Source: a virus
IMG/VR virus record: IMGVR_UViG_3300020183_000117
Span: 1 to 51,427 of that record
Direction: 5' to 3' (one strand)
DNA: 51,427 nt
Positions 42,308 to 51,349 of the stretch are shown here, piece by piece. Numbering within the stretch: position 1 is the first letter of the stretch; every line of letters begins with the position of its first letter. A program made the translations under genes and the position numbers. Under the pieces are notes generated by a model. That model worked only from the letters and a program-made list of their open reading frames with translations, was not told the DNA's origin and did not search any database.

Positions 42308-42312
42308 TAGGT

Positions 42313-43713
42313 ATGCCAAAGATCAATAATTTCTTAAAAGGTTTCTCAAACGGTCTTCCTGGATTGAAGGATTTTCAACACGCCAGTAGATTATATATAG
42401 ACGACAATTTTAGATTACTACCCAAACAAAAATTCCTATTCCATGTGGTGTTCAATATCGATAATACCATACCTGTGAGGCCGTTCAGCACAAATGAACG
42501 TTTGGAACTCAACATGTTGGTCAAGTCATGTGAATTGCCCAAGTATGACATGAATCTTGAAGAAAGATTGCAATACAATAAAAAAGTCTATGTGGGCACA
42601 AGAATAAAATATAATCCTGTGAACATAGTTTTCCATGATGATCATGCTGATACCGTGAATGCCTTTTGGAAGGCCTATTACGAGTACAACATCGCAGATT
42701 CACAATCTATAAACAGGACACAAATTGTAGACATTGCCAAAGATGATATGTATCATGACACCAATAGAAAAACGGTCACACAGTTCGGAATGGACAATTC
42801 ACAAAAAAGAGGTAAACCATTCCTTAAATCAGTGCAAATATTTGTGTTGCATAAAAAAACTTTCAGCGGATTCACTCTGGTCAATCCAATCATTGGATCT
42901 TTCAGCCATGACAATCTTGATCAAACAGATGGGCAAGGATTGTTGACCAACACCATGCAATTGTTTTACGAGACCGTCATATACACAGCAGGTAAGGTTG
43001 ATCCGGTATCTGTGCCGGGGTTCGCAACTTTGCATTATGACAAAGAACCTTCCCCTCTCAGTGTGTTGGGACGAGGCACCACATCTATATTTGGGCAGGG
43101 AGGAATCGTGGATGGCATTGGATCTGTGATAGGCAACGTAAGAGAGGGCAATTATCTAGGAGCGGTGCTTGGAGCCATAAACACCTACAACAATGCCAAA
43201 AAGATCAAAGCCAAACAAGCAGTGAAAGAAGAATTGAAAGGCATAGTGAAAGAGGGAGTGATAGATATTGCCCGTCAAGCTGGCACAGTAACCAATCCTG
43301 TGGGCAGTTTTTCCATCGGCGCTCTGGCCGTGGCAGGTCTTGCCGCGGCCCCATCATTGGCACGATCAAAGAGTTTAGGTGATCAAAGCAATCCTAACAA
43401 CCAAGTAATCCCAACTAGGGTATTAGACACTAGGCTTTACCTCTCGCCAACAGAATCTTTTAATCTCGTTCAAACCAATTTGGTGGCACAAGATAAAGTG
43501 GCAGCAGGGATTTATTACAAACAGGTCGGGTCAAGAAAAGGTCTTACTATCAGCCAAAGCGAGATAGAATATACAGCAGCATCCAATGACGTCAAAAAAA
43601 TATATAGAAGCAGAACGTTGACCGACACAACAAAATTGGTCAATGATGGCTTTGTGAGGATCAGTAGAGCGGGCAACGAAGTGGCCATCGTCGCTGAAAG
43701 AGCAGGATTATAA
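42313..43713 (+). CDS. Tail tube-fold virion protein
   Basis: A 466-aa protein. Residues 35-235 (LLPKQKFLFHVVFNIDNTIP, LVKSCELPKYDMNLEERLQY, YVGTRIKYNPVNIVFHDDHA, ETVIYTAGK) have the layout of the gp19 tube fold, so it may be a baseplate or tube-end relative. Then a helical Gly-rich linker (VDGIGSVIGNVREGNYLGAV) and a C-terminal region of unknown fold. The start is ATG 42313; the GTG at 42295 lies upstream of the promoter octamer and is rejected. Stop and next start overlap by 1 base (TAATG). Confidence 0.65.
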   Translation: MPKINNFLKGFSNGLPGLKDFQHASRLYIDDNFRLLPKQKFLFHVVFNIDNTIPVRPFSTNERLELNMLVKSCELPKYDMNLEERLQYNKKVYVGTRIKYNPVNIVFHDDHADTVNAFWKAYYEYNIADSQSINRTQIVDIAKDDMYHDTNRKTVTQFGMDNSQKRGKPFLKSVQIFVLHKKTFSGFTLVNPIIGSFSHDNLDQTDGQGLLTNTMQLFYETVIYTAGKVDPVSVPGFATLHYDKEPSPLSVLGRGTTSIFGQGGIVDGIGSVIGNVREGNYLGAVLGAINTYNNAKKIKAKQAVKEELKGIVKEGVIDIARQAGTVTNPVGSFSIGALAVAGLAAAPSLARSKSLGDQSNPNNQVIPTRVLDTRLYLSPTESFNLVQTNLVAQDKVAAGIYYKQVGSRKGLTISQSEIEYTAASNDVKKIYRSRTLTDTTKLVNDGFVRISRAGNEVAIVAERAGL

Positions 43714-44090
43714 TGGCAGAATTCTACACCAACCTACCACAAAAAGAAAAAGATAGATTGCAAAAAACCATCGACGATCTTACTAAGGCACAGTATGTTG
43801 AGCCATTTGAATTCAGCACCAATGATTATGATATCGCTGTAGGTTTTTTTGTCAAAAGAGGATTTGACCGACAACCAGCGGAAGAGACTGCTTACGTAAT
43901 CTTACAACAGGCCAAGATAGATTCTATTCCAGTGGCACAAATGCTAGATATCTTAACAAGGGCCGACTCAGCCCAATTGAATGAACTGCTCACAGTGGTT
44001 TTGAATGCCAATAGATACAAGAGCAGTCGATTGGGAGTAAGGAATAGCAGAACTAGCAGAGATATCGTATCCAGAAACATCAAAGCATAG
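43713..44090 (+). CDS. Conserved virion-associated protein
   Basis: A 125-aa helical protein (YDIAVGFFVKRGFDRQPAEE, then TAYVILQQAKIDSIPVAQML and NRYKSSRLGVRNSR). I recall this small protein beside gp19 and gp4 in marine T4-like phages, where it is listed as a virion protein. Coupled by overlap to the gene before, and directly followed by gp4. The C-terminus is basic. Confidence 0.65.
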   Translation: MAEFYTNLPQKEKDRLQKTIDDLTKAQYVEPFEFSTNDYDIAVGFFVKRGFDRQPAEETAYVILQQAKIDSIPVAQMLDILTRADSAQLNELLTVVLNANRYKSSRLGVRNSRTSRDIVSRNIKA

Positions 44091-44525
44091 ATGAAATTCG
44101 CCAAAGGAAAATTCTTGATGAAGAATCCTGCCAAGTACGTGGGAACAAAAGCTCCAACGTATAGGAGTGGTTGGGAACACTCTTTCATGCGACTGTGTGA
44201 TGAGCACCCAAATGTCTACCAGTGGGCAAGCGAATCCATAAAGATACCTTATCGCCATCCTTTGACTGGCAAATACACCATCTATGTGCCAGACTTCTTT
44301 CTAGTATATGTTGATAAAAACGGCAACAAGCACGCAGAGTTGGTAGAAGTCAAACCAATGAATCAAGCCACCATGGAACGGGCTGGTAAGAGCACTGGAA
44401 GACAGACACAAGTTGTGATTAATCGAGCCAAATGGGAGGCTGCCTCTGCGTATGCGAAGCAAAATAGGATAACCTTTCGGGTTCTGAGCGAGGAACAATT
44501 ATTCCATCAAGGGAAACGCAAGTAA
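44091..44525 (+). CDS. gp4: Head completion protein gp4 (nuclease fold)
   Basis: Completes the filled head before tail joining; in T4 it is also called gp50/gp4. Residues form a PD-(D/E)xK-like set: E29 (SGWEHSFMRL), P67-D68 (YVPDFFLVY) and E86-V-K88 (AELVEVKPM). Its 144 aa match T4 gp4 (150 aa). No gap after the previous gene and no ribosome site, so translation is probably coupled. Confidence 0.85.
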   Translation: MKFAKGKFLMKNPAKYVGTKAPTYRSGWEHSFMRLCDEHPNVYQWASESIKIPYRHPLTGKYTIYVPDFFLVYVDKNGNKHAELVEVKPMNQATMERAGKSTGRQTQVVINRAKWEAASAYAKQNRITFRVLSEEQLFHQGKRK

Positions 44526-44528
44526 ATA
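44521..44528 (+). promoter_or_regulatory. Late-type promoter AGTAAATA near the ATG
   Basis: 6-base gap to the gp16 ATG at 44535; overlaps the end of gp4. Confidence 0.45.
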
Positions 44529-44534
44529 TCTTAA

Positions 44535-45056
44535 ATGACACGCAAGCTGGAAGATATACTCAATTTACCAAATGTAAAAGAAGCATTCGCAAAGGTGGAT
44601 GCCAAGGAAAAATCACGCGAAGACAAGGAAAGACACACTATTCCTAAAAATGTTGATCCCCAGACAGCAAAGGCCTTGGAAAAAACCTATCAAGAATTCG
44701 ATAAAATTGCGGCAGCATTACCGCAGGTCAAGGGTTTGGGCGAATTAAGCGATCTCGAGCTGGATAAGCTGGCCATGGAGGCCGAAGAGAGCTATAAAAA
44801 TCTCATGGATCTGGGCATGAACGTGGACAGCAGATATTCAGGACGTATTTTTGAAGTGGCAAGTTCAATGTTGCGCAATGCTATAGATGCAAAATCACAA
44901 AAAATCGATAAAAAATTACACATGGTGGAATTACAGCTGAAAAAACTCAAAATTGACAAAAGCGGCTCGGACGACATCAGCGAACCGATTGAAAGTGAGG
45001 GCATGATAATAAGCGACCGCAATGAGTTGATGAAGAAACTGCTGAAGAAAGACTAA
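44535..45056 (+). CDS. gp16: Small terminase subunit gp16
   Basis: Regulates packaging and stimulates the gp17 motor. A 173-aa protein with central helices ALEKTYQEFDKIAAALPQVK and SDLELDKLAMEAEESYKNLM, then SRYSGRIFEVASSMLRNAID, as in gp16. T4 gp16 is 164 aa. Three further genes separate it from gp17, whereas in T4 the two genes adjoin. Confidence 0.85.
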   Translation: MTRKLEDILNLPNVKEAFAKVDAKEKSREDKERHTIPKNVDPQTAKALEKTYQEFDKIAAALPQVKGLGELSDLELDKLAMEAEESYKNLMDLGMNVDSRYSGRIFEVASSMLRNAIDAKSQKIDKKLHMVELQLKKLKIDKSGSDDISEPIESEGMIISDRNELMKKLLKKD

Positions 45057-45059
45057 ATA
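45052..45059 (+). promoter_or_regulatory. Late-type promoter ACTAAATA near the ATG
   Basis: 7-base gap to the ATG at 45067; overlaps the gp16 stop. Confidence 0.45.
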
Positions 45060-45066
45060 CAGCATT

Positions 45067-45693
45067 ATGACAAACTTTAAACAATATCTAGCAGAATCGA
45101 CGAAGGAATATCACTACAAAATTAAAATAGCTGGTGATATAAGCGAAGATTTTGGCTCTAAATTGGAAACAGCACTGCGAAAATATGAAGTAAAGTCTCT
45201 GTCAAAAGGTAAAAAAACCCCAATACAGGAAGTGCCATTGGATTTTTCCCATATCAAAAATCAAGCAGTAACAATTTTTGAATTGACCACCCTGTACCCG
45301 GCATCAGTATTTGAAATGAGAGCATTGATAGCTGACAGCATGCGTTTACATGACAACCAAATCGTAATTAGAAAACCGGGAGAGCCAACAGAGGAATACC
45401 AGGAAGAAATAAAGGCCAGGGCGGAAAAAAAATCTGAATATAAGTCTATGTTACATGATATAGAATACAAAGATGCTCCAAAAGTCAAAGCGGATGAGGT
45501 GTATGGGGATCGGGCCAATCAAAGTTTATTAAAAGAATTACTCAAAGCCAGAAAACAAACGGAATTTGCTGAAAAACCTAAAGTGGAACAGGAAGTGATG
45601 AAAAATGAAGTGGATAAAAAAAATTCTGGATCTCCGATCAAAGCAGCTCATAAAGGGCCAGTAAAAGGCAACCCAGATCCAGCAGGAAAATAA
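45067..45693 (+). CDS. Head-internal virion protein with prohead targeting N-terminus
   Basis: A 208-aa, Lys/Glu-rich protein starting MTNFKQYLAES, which resembles the capsid targeting peptides of T4 internal proteins (MKTYQEFIAEA type). L8-A9-E10|S11 fits gp21 cleavage, so it is probably packed in the prohead and trimmed. Then YHYKIKIAGDISEDFGSKLE and FELTTLYPASVFEMRALIAD form one globular domain; the C-terminus is disordered and ends in KNSGSPIKAAHKGPVKG. Similar proteins occur near the terminase genes of marine T4-like phages. Confidence 0.6.
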   Translation: MTNFKQYLAESTKEYHYKIKIAGDISEDFGSKLETALRKYEVKSLSKGKKTPIQEVPLDFSHIKNQAVTIFELTTLYPASVFEMRALIADSMRLHDNQIVIRKPGEPTEEYQEEIKARAEKKSEYKSMLHDIEYKDAPKVKADEVYGDRANQSLLKELLKARKQTEFAEKPKVEQEVMKNEVDKKNSGSPIKAAHKGPVKGNPDPAGK

Positions 45694-45697
45694 TTTT

Positions 45698-46765
45698 ATG
45701 GACATGATCGATATCTTATCTAGACTTAGACAGATTCAGGAAAGCAATCCATCAATTGATGTCAAGGACGCCATAAGCAATGTGGAGAAAGCAAACGGAC
45801 CAGTAGCAGAGAAAACACAGAGCCCGTATGCGATCGGAATGGCGCAGGCCATGAAATCCACAGGAGACACTCCACCACTAAAAAAATCCACCATTGAGAA
45901 AGCGCATGACATCGCGAAGTCGATAGAGAAAAATGAAGGCGAGATCGACGAGACCATGACGCGACAGCACTTTCAGCTGTTCGCCGACACAATTAAACAG
46001 ATCGAGGACCCAATCAAGCGCAAAGAGACAGCAGAGATGATAGCGGGCGTGATGGCCAAGAGCAATCCGAGGTTCGACATGCAAAGATTCATGTCAGCGG
46101 CAGGAGTGGCGATGGCCGAGGCGGACGCTGCTAATGTTGACCTAAAGAAAAAATTGAGCGACTTGAAAGACAAATACAATGCACAAATGGCCAACGCCTA
46201 TGCAGGTGATCCTTCAGAAACGGAAGAAGAGATCGAAAAGATAGAAAAGCAGTTGGGCATAACACATGAGGAGAAGAAAATGAAGAAAGATAAGATGAAC
46301 GAGTCAATCATGATAGCCACTGATTCACCAGAAGAAGCCAGCATGATGATGCAGTTGCTGAAATTGGCAGGAGTAAGACCAGTTGGACAAGACATGATCA
46401 ATCAGCCTGAAGCTCCGAAAGAAGTGCCAACAGATGCGCAGGCCGACGAGGCGTTCGCAAACACGCCAAAAGAAAAATACAGCGATGTGAAAGCAGTGGT
46501 GCCAAGCGGCACTGATCTGCACAGAGCAAAAGGCGCCTACATCAAGGCGGCCGGTGGAGACAATCCCATGTCCATCAAGATGGGAGAATCTGAGATCTCA
46601 GAAGAGGAACTGTCAAACAGCCTTAGAGCGCAGTACGAGAGTTTCAAGAAGACCTATCAGGAAGCGGCCAACTCGAAACCAGATTTCTTGGACGTGGACA
46701 AGGATGGCAACAAGTCCGAGCCCATGACAAAAGCGCTGAAGGACAAAGAGCAGGCGAAGAAGTAG
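45698..46765 (+). CDS. Head-internal virion protein
   Basis: A 355-aa acidic protein. N-terminus MDMIDILSRLRQIQES with I13-Q14-E15|S16 as a possible gp21 site. Middle HFQLFADTIKQIEDPIKRKE then KSNPRFDMQRFMSAAGV and SPEEASMMMQLLKLAGVRP are segments I associate with marine T4-like virion proteins; the C-terminus KPDFLDVDKDGNKSEPMTKA has a calcium-loop-like DVDKDGNK. Mostly helical with disordered linkers. Probably inside the head with its neighbours. Confidence 0.6.
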   Translation: MDMIDILSRLRQIQESNPSIDVKDAISNVEKANGPVAEKTQSPYAIGMAQAMKSTGDTPPLKKSTIEKAHDIAKSIEKNEGEIDETMTRQHFQLFADTIKQIEDPIKRKETAEMIAGVMAKSNPRFDMQRFMSAAGVAMAEADAANVDLKKKLSDLKDKYNAQMANAYAGDPSETEEEIEKIEKQLGITHEEKKMKKDKMNESIMIATDSPEEASMMMQLLKLAGVRPVGQDMINQPEAPKEVPTDAQADEAFANTPKEKYSDVKAVVPSGTDLHRAKGAYIKAAGGDNPMSIKMGESEISEEELSNSLRAQYESFKKTYQEAANSKPDFLDVDKDGNKSEPMTKALKDKEQAKK

Positions 46766-46807
46766 CCCGGGGCCAATAACACCAGGTTTAATTCCATTAT
46801 AGACCCC

Positions 46808-46815
46808 ACTAAATA
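46808..46815 (+). promoter_or_regulatory. Late promoter ACTAAATA abutting the ATG
   Basis: 5-base gap to the ATG at 46821. Confidence 0.5.
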
Positions 46816-46820
46816 TTTTT

Positions 46821-47084
46821 ATGGAATTCTTTGGACGATATTCTGACGGGCTGAGATACACCTCCATCAAGGTGGTTTATAAGATGCCGGACTATCAAAA
46901 CATACTGCAGGAGTTCTGGTGGCAGACCCTGGACGTGCCGCCCAGATACCCTAGGATGAAGCAGTTCGTGGACTACTGGAACGACTACATCGAAGCAGTG
47001 ATACACAGCCTGGAAGTGGGTCATATGGACCGCTTTGGTGCCACTTCATATACCAACGCCACAGATTGGTTCAAACTTAAATAA
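46821..47084 (+). CDS. Small conserved protein upstream of gp17
   Basis: An 87-aa protein: TSIKVVYKMPDYQNILQEFW then PRYPRMKQFVDYWNDYIEAV. Short proteins of this kind sit just before the large terminase in marine T4-like phages. No motif; 5 bases before gp17. It might assist packaging, by location only. Confidence 0.6.
   Translation: MEFFGRYSDGLRYTSIKVVYKMPDYQNILQEFWWQTLDVPPRYPRMKQFVDYWNDYIEAVIHSLEVGHMDRFGATSYTNATDWFKLK
47076..47083 (+). promoter_or_regulatory. Late promoter CTTAAATA near the ATG
   Basis: 6-base gap to the gp17 ATG at 47090; lies within the last codons of the preceding gene. Confidence 0.5.
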
Positions 47085-47089
47085 TAGCC

Positions 47090-48685
47090 ATGGCATACAT
47101 ATCGTTAGATAGTGACCAAATAAAAAAGGCACACAAAAAACACAAGTACACAGCTGATCAAGTGATAAGACTGGAAAAGTGCATGGATCTCAGAAGTGGA
47201 CCGCTTTTCTTCATGCGGGAATTCATGCGAATACAGCACCCCACAAGAGGAGAATTGAAATTTGATCCCTATCCGTTCCAGGAGAGATTGGTAGAAGCTT
47301 ATAACAACCACAGGTTCAGCATAGCCATGCTGCCAAGACAGACCGGAAAGACCACCTGCGCTTCGGGCTATCTGTTATGGTATGCTATGTTCAAACCTGA
47401 TTCACAAATACTAATAGCCGCTCACAAGTATCAAGGTGCATCGGACATCATGAGCAGGGTACGCTATGCCTACGAGCTATTGCCATCATGGATAAAGGCG
47501 GGAGTAACACAATACAATAGAAACTCCATAGAGTTTGACAACGGCTCCAAGATAATGGCCACCACCACAACAGAAAACACCGGCAGAGGTATGTCCTTGT
47601 CTCTTATCTATTGCGACGAGTTCGCTTTCGTGCAACCGCCAGAAAAGGCCAAGGAGTTTTGGACATCATTATCTCCTACATTGTCCACAGGTGGTAAGTG
47701 CCTTATAACTTCAACCCCAAACTCCGATGAAGATCAATTTGCATTGATCTGGAAAGAGGCCTGCAAGAGATTTGATGACTACGGCGTTGACAAGGTCGTG
47801 GGCACCAATGGTTTTTACGCAATGAAGGCCCACTGGAGCGAGCATCCTGACAGAGACGAGAAATGGGCTGAGACGGAAAGAAGCAGAATCGGAGAGGAGA
47901 GATTCAGAAGAGAACACGAGTGCGAGTTCTTGATCTTTGACGAAACATTAATCTCCAGTATTAGATTAGCAGAGCTGGAAGGACGAGATCCCCTGATCAA
48001 TATGGGTCAGGTGCGTTGGTGGAAGACGCCAACGCCGGGCAACACCTACATGGTGGCGTTGGATCCCAGCCTGGGCACCGGTGGAGATTTCGCTGCGATT
48101 CAGGTATTCGAGCTGCCCACGTTCGAGCAGGTGGCGGAATGGCATCATAACACCACGCCGGCCAATCAACAGGTAAGAATATTACAGGCAATCACCAAGC
48201 ACATCTATGACACCATCATTGAAAAAAGCCCCACCACGACACCCAGCATTTTCTACAGCATGGAAAATAACACGTTGGGAGAAGCAGCACTCTTAAGAGT
48301 GATGGACATTGGTGAGGAGAACATACATGGACAGTTCATCAGCGAACCTATCAGAAAAGGGCATCGAAGAAAGTTCAGAAGAGGTTTTAACACTACCGCT
48401 AAACACAAGATAGCGGCCTGCGCCAAGTTCAAGGAATTGGTAGAATTAAATAAGATGAAACTCAACAGCAAGCCACTGATATCCGAATTAAAAGACTTCG
48501 TGGCCACGGGCGTGTCCTACAAAGGCAAGCCAGGCCAGCATGATGACTTGGTAAGTGCATGCTTGCTGATGACCCGCATGATGCAGGTATTGGCCACATT
48601 CGACCCTAAAATATTTGAAAGATGGACCGACAGAACCACAGAATGGACTGCGCCGATGCCCATATTTGCCAACCTAGGTTCATAA
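47090..48685 (+). CDS. gp17: Large terminase subunit gp17
   Basis: The packaging motor and headful nuclease. ATPase: Walker A region PRQTGKTT at 82-89 and Walker B SLIYCDEFAF with D176-E177; the TTTENTGRGMS segment precedes it and LITSTPN (near 205) is the coupling motif. Nuclease: D325 (VALDPSLGTGGDF), E392 (SMENNTLGEA) and D485/D486 (GQHDDLVSA). A 531-aa chain; T4 gp17 is 610 aa. Confidence 0.95.
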   Translation: MAYISLDSDQIKKAHKKHKYTADQVIRLEKCMDLRSGPLFFMREFMRIQHPTRGELKFDPYPFQERLVEAYNNHRFSIAMLPRQTGKTTCASGYLLWYAMFKPDSQILIAAHKYQGASDIMSRVRYAYELLPSWIKAGVTQYNRNSIEFDNGSKIMATTTTENTGRGMSLSLIYCDEFAFVQPPEKAKEFWTSLSPTLSTGGKCLITSTPNSDEDQFALIWKEACKRFDDYGVDKVVGTNGFYAMKAHWSEHPDRDEKWAETERSRIGEERFRREHECEFLIFDETLISSIRLAELEGRDPLINMGQVRWWKTPTPGNTYMVALDPSLGTGGDFAAIQVFELPTFEQVAEWHHNTTPANQQVRILQAITKHIYDTIIEKSPTTTPSIFYSMENNTLGEAALLRVMDIGEENIHGQFISEPIRKGHRRKFRRGFNTTAKHKIAACAKFKELVELNKMKLNSKPLISELKDFVATGVSYKGKPGQHDDLVSACLLMTRMMQVLATFDPKIFERWTDRTTEWTAPMPIFANLGS

Positions 48686-48691
48686 TAAATA
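48684..48691 (+). promoter_or_regulatory. Late promoter AATAAATA near the ATG
   Basis: 4-base gap to the ATG at 48696; overlaps the end of gp17. Confidence 0.5.
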
Positions 48692-48695
48692 CAGT

Positions 48696-51239
48696 ATGAT
48701 CAAGCCCAAAACATCACAGGACTTATTCAACAAAATCCGCAGCAAGTTCTCTAATATAAAACTAGGGGACAGCGAGGGCAACGTCACAGCTGATCCTAAA
48801 TCAGCTGTATTTTTCGACTTTGAATTCAGTGAAAATTCTGATAATTTTGGTAGAGTGAGCATCAGTTTGGCCGATGGTGAAAATATGAAAGTTTTTTACA
48901 ATCGAGGATTGGTTGAAAAGATAGACGACGAAGCCAAAGCGAATTGGTACAGTTTTTTAAAAGAACTCAAAGATTTCGCAGTTCAACACCAGGTGACTTT
49001 TGACGTGCGAGATATCACAAAAAGCGGCCTTACACAACAAGATTTTAAGAATCTCGCAGATGTGAATCAAACGGTAAATATAAGTGATAATATGTCAGAA
49101 GAACTAAGCAGATTAACAGAACTAGCTGGAATTCCGGTTGCAGAAGGTCTCACAGGAACCAAAAAGTCTTCATACGAAAATACAGATAAAACTAGATTGA
49201 TCATAAGACACTCACAAGCAGTTGACGAAAATGTTCCAGGCTCAAGAAGCAGACAGATTAACAGCCTATATGTAGAAAATGAGCAGGGAGAAAGATTCAA
49301 GTATCCAATGAAACATCTGGCAGGTGCAAGGGCAATGGCCAGACATGTAGCTAATGGAGGTGTACCTCACGATGATTTTGGCAAACATATAATAAAGATG
49401 AGCGAACAGATAGCACAACTTAATAGCTTTGCCCGATATGCCTCTCACAAAGATCAGTTGAATAATTCAGTGGGTGACATCATAGAAAACTGTAAACTTA
49501 AATTAGAAAACATGAGAAGTTATGTAAAAAATTTAAGCAAACAAAGTCACTACATGAAAGCCAAAGAAAGTTTCCAACCCACCACAATAGCTGAGTTAGA
49601 TGATGCTACCAGAAACAGTCTAAGAGAAAAATTTACGTTGAGGCATCTTGATAATAAAATAGAATCAGCTCTACCATTGATCCATTCAATCATGAAAGAG
49701 TATGATGACCGAGATGCTGAGATGTCCACTCCAGTGGATCAATCTGCGATGGTGCAGTCATTCCTTGCCAATCCAGAAAAAAAATTAGTGCTAAGGGCGG
49801 ATCCCGCAGCCGATAAGATGCTGTCATTGACTAAATTTACAAATAAGAACAGCATGTTGAGCTCCATACTGTCTGACATAGCTTCGAGAATGTTGACCAG
49901 GAACGATGAAGAAGACAGGATAGCCAACTTCGCCAGCCAGGTGGCCGACGACATGGGCAACGAGGGCTCGCTGTTCTTCAAGCCCGATGCCAACTACACG
50001 AAAAATAAAAAAATCGCCATACAACTGGCCAAGAGATATATCGATGACTACAAGAAGATGCAGCAAGATCCAATCTACAGGGACGAAGTGAGACAGGACC
50101 CCAGCAAGTTCATGCCAAAAAAAGACAGGCAGGGCAAGGCCAAGGAAGATTTGGCACAGCCTTTCGAGAACTGGACCAACAGAATAGAGGCAAAGGTCAA
50201 TGAGGGCATCAGCTCACTGCCGGACGAGGACCATGCAGGCAAGGACTTCATAAAAGTGAAGGATCTAATGAGCAAACATTTCCCAGTGGGCACCGAAGCC
50301 GTAAATGCAGTATCAACACTGCAGGGTTTGGGTTTTGATGATGATGATCTATTTGATCAGCTGGGTGACCTAGCAGACAAGGAAGGTCCAGACGCCTGCG
50401 CCAGGGAGACAGTGAGAGATTATGTGTTGAAAATGCTGGCAATGCCGGCGGCAAAAAATTACTACAGCCCGGCGGAGCACAGCGCGCTGACCAATGCGGT
50501 CACGGCCAACGAGAAAGATTTCATGAAGGCAAAAGAACCGGCCATGGCGGAAGTATCCGACACAGTGAAAGAGAGAGATGAGCCAGCAGACGTGGGCATG
50601 AGCCCGCAGTTTCGAGACTACGCGGAAGAACCTGACGAAATAGAAGATGTGCAGCAGATATTGAATAAACATCAAAATGCTTATAAGCAATTTAAATCAG
50701 GAGACGATCTATACAAGCACAAAGAATTGTATTCAGATTTGTTGGATTATTATGTAAATTCTGGAGACATGCCCTATGGCACTTCAAACGCCAAAGATGG
50801 AGATCCTATAAATTGGATAACAACCAGATTGGCCGATTTGGGATTGATAGAATCGGTGAAGAATGAATACAAGGGCCAGATTGATGCTGAATATAAATTT
50901 CGTGATTGGTTGAAAAAGACACACAACAAAGAAGTAACTGACTTAAAACCACAAGAATACGCAACTATTTCAAAACAGTATAGTGACGAAAAAGCCAAGC
51001 AAGGTGCCAAGACCGAGGGCAATGAGTTCGCCCTGGCAGTGCAGAAGGCCAAGGCAGCAGGCATGAAACCCGGCGACAAGTTCAAGGTTGGCGACAAGGA
51101 ATACTCATTGAAGGACGCCATAGAATTGGCCGGCATGCAATTGGAAGATTTTGATTTTGCCGCAGAAAACGTTGCCAGCGCCAACGAGTCGGTAAAAGAA
51201 GACGAATTGGCAATCATTAAAAAGTTATCCGGTATATAA
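48696..51239 (+). CDS. Large conserved virion protein downstream of gp17
   Basis: An 847-aa, largely helical, charged protein. N-terminal domain (about 1-130): SAVFFDFEFSENSDNFGRVS and WYSFLKELKDFAVQHQVTFD. Next domain (about 160-240): ENTDKTRLIIRHSQAVDENV, then QINSLYVENEQGERF and HLAGARAMARHVANGG. The C-terminal half has EEDRIANFASQVADDMGNEG, a HFPVGTEAVNAVSTLQGLGF helix-turn segment and a YKFRDWLKKTHNKEV segment. I recall it as a virion protein of marine T4-like phages; location in the particle is unknown, with a head-internal role likely from its neighbours. Confidence 0.65.
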   Translation: MIKPKTSQDLFNKIRSKFSNIKLGDSEGNVTADPKSAVFFDFEFSENSDNFGRVSISLADGENMKVFYNRGLVEKIDDEAKANWYSFLKELKDFAVQHQVTFDVRDITKSGLTQQDFKNLADVNQTVNISDNMSEELSRLTELAGIPVAEGLTGTKKSSYENTDKTRLIIRHSQAVDENVPGSRSRQINSLYVENEQGERFKYPMKHLAGARAMARHVANGGVPHDDFGKHIIKMSEQIAQLNSFARYASHKDQLNNSVGDIIENCKLKLENMRSYVKNLSKQSHYMKAKESFQPTTIAELDDATRNSLREKFTLRHLDNKIESALPLIHSIMKEYDDRDAEMSTPVDQSAMVQSFLANPEKKLVLRADPAADKMLSLTKFTNKNSMLSSILSDIASRMLTRNDEEDRIANFASQVADDMGNEGSLFFKPDANYTKNKKIAIQLAKRYIDDYKKMQQDPIYRDEVRQDPSKFMPKKDRQGKAKEDLAQPFENWTNRIEAKVNEGISSLPDEDHAGKDFIKVKDLMSKHFPVGTEAVNAVSTLQGLGFDDDDLFDQLGDLADKEGPDACARETVRDYVLKMLAMPAAKNYYSPAEHSALTNAVTANEKDFMKAKEPAMAEVSDTVKERDEPADVGMSPQFRDYAEEPDEIEDVQQILNKHQNAYKQFKSGDDLYKHKELYSDLLDYYVNSGDMPYGTSNAKDGDPINWITTRLADLGLIESVKNEYKGQIDAEYKFRDWLKKTHNKEVTDLKPQEYATISKQYSDEKAKQGAKTEGNEFALAVQKAKAAGMKPGDKFKVGDKEYSLKDAIELAGMQLEDFDFAAENVASANESVKEDELAIIKKLSGI

Positions 51240-51263
51240 TACCAAATTTCACCATAGACAACA

Positions 51264-51271
51264 GATAAATA
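51264..51271 (+). promoter_or_regulatory. Late-type promoter GATAAATA
   Basis: About 80 bases before the gp32 ATG; the leader carries AAGGAGG (51335-51341). Confidence 0.45.
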
Positions 51272-51349
51272 ACTGTGTATATTATTCTTTATGTCTAATG
51301 TACATTTAGGCAAACAAAACAAACATAGGCACACAAGGAGGCTTACATT

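Noticed and set aside
42295-42312. GTG start before the tube-fold gene
   Set aside because: It lies upstream of the exact late octamer and next to the terminator T-run; ATG 42313 is at the predicted transcription start.
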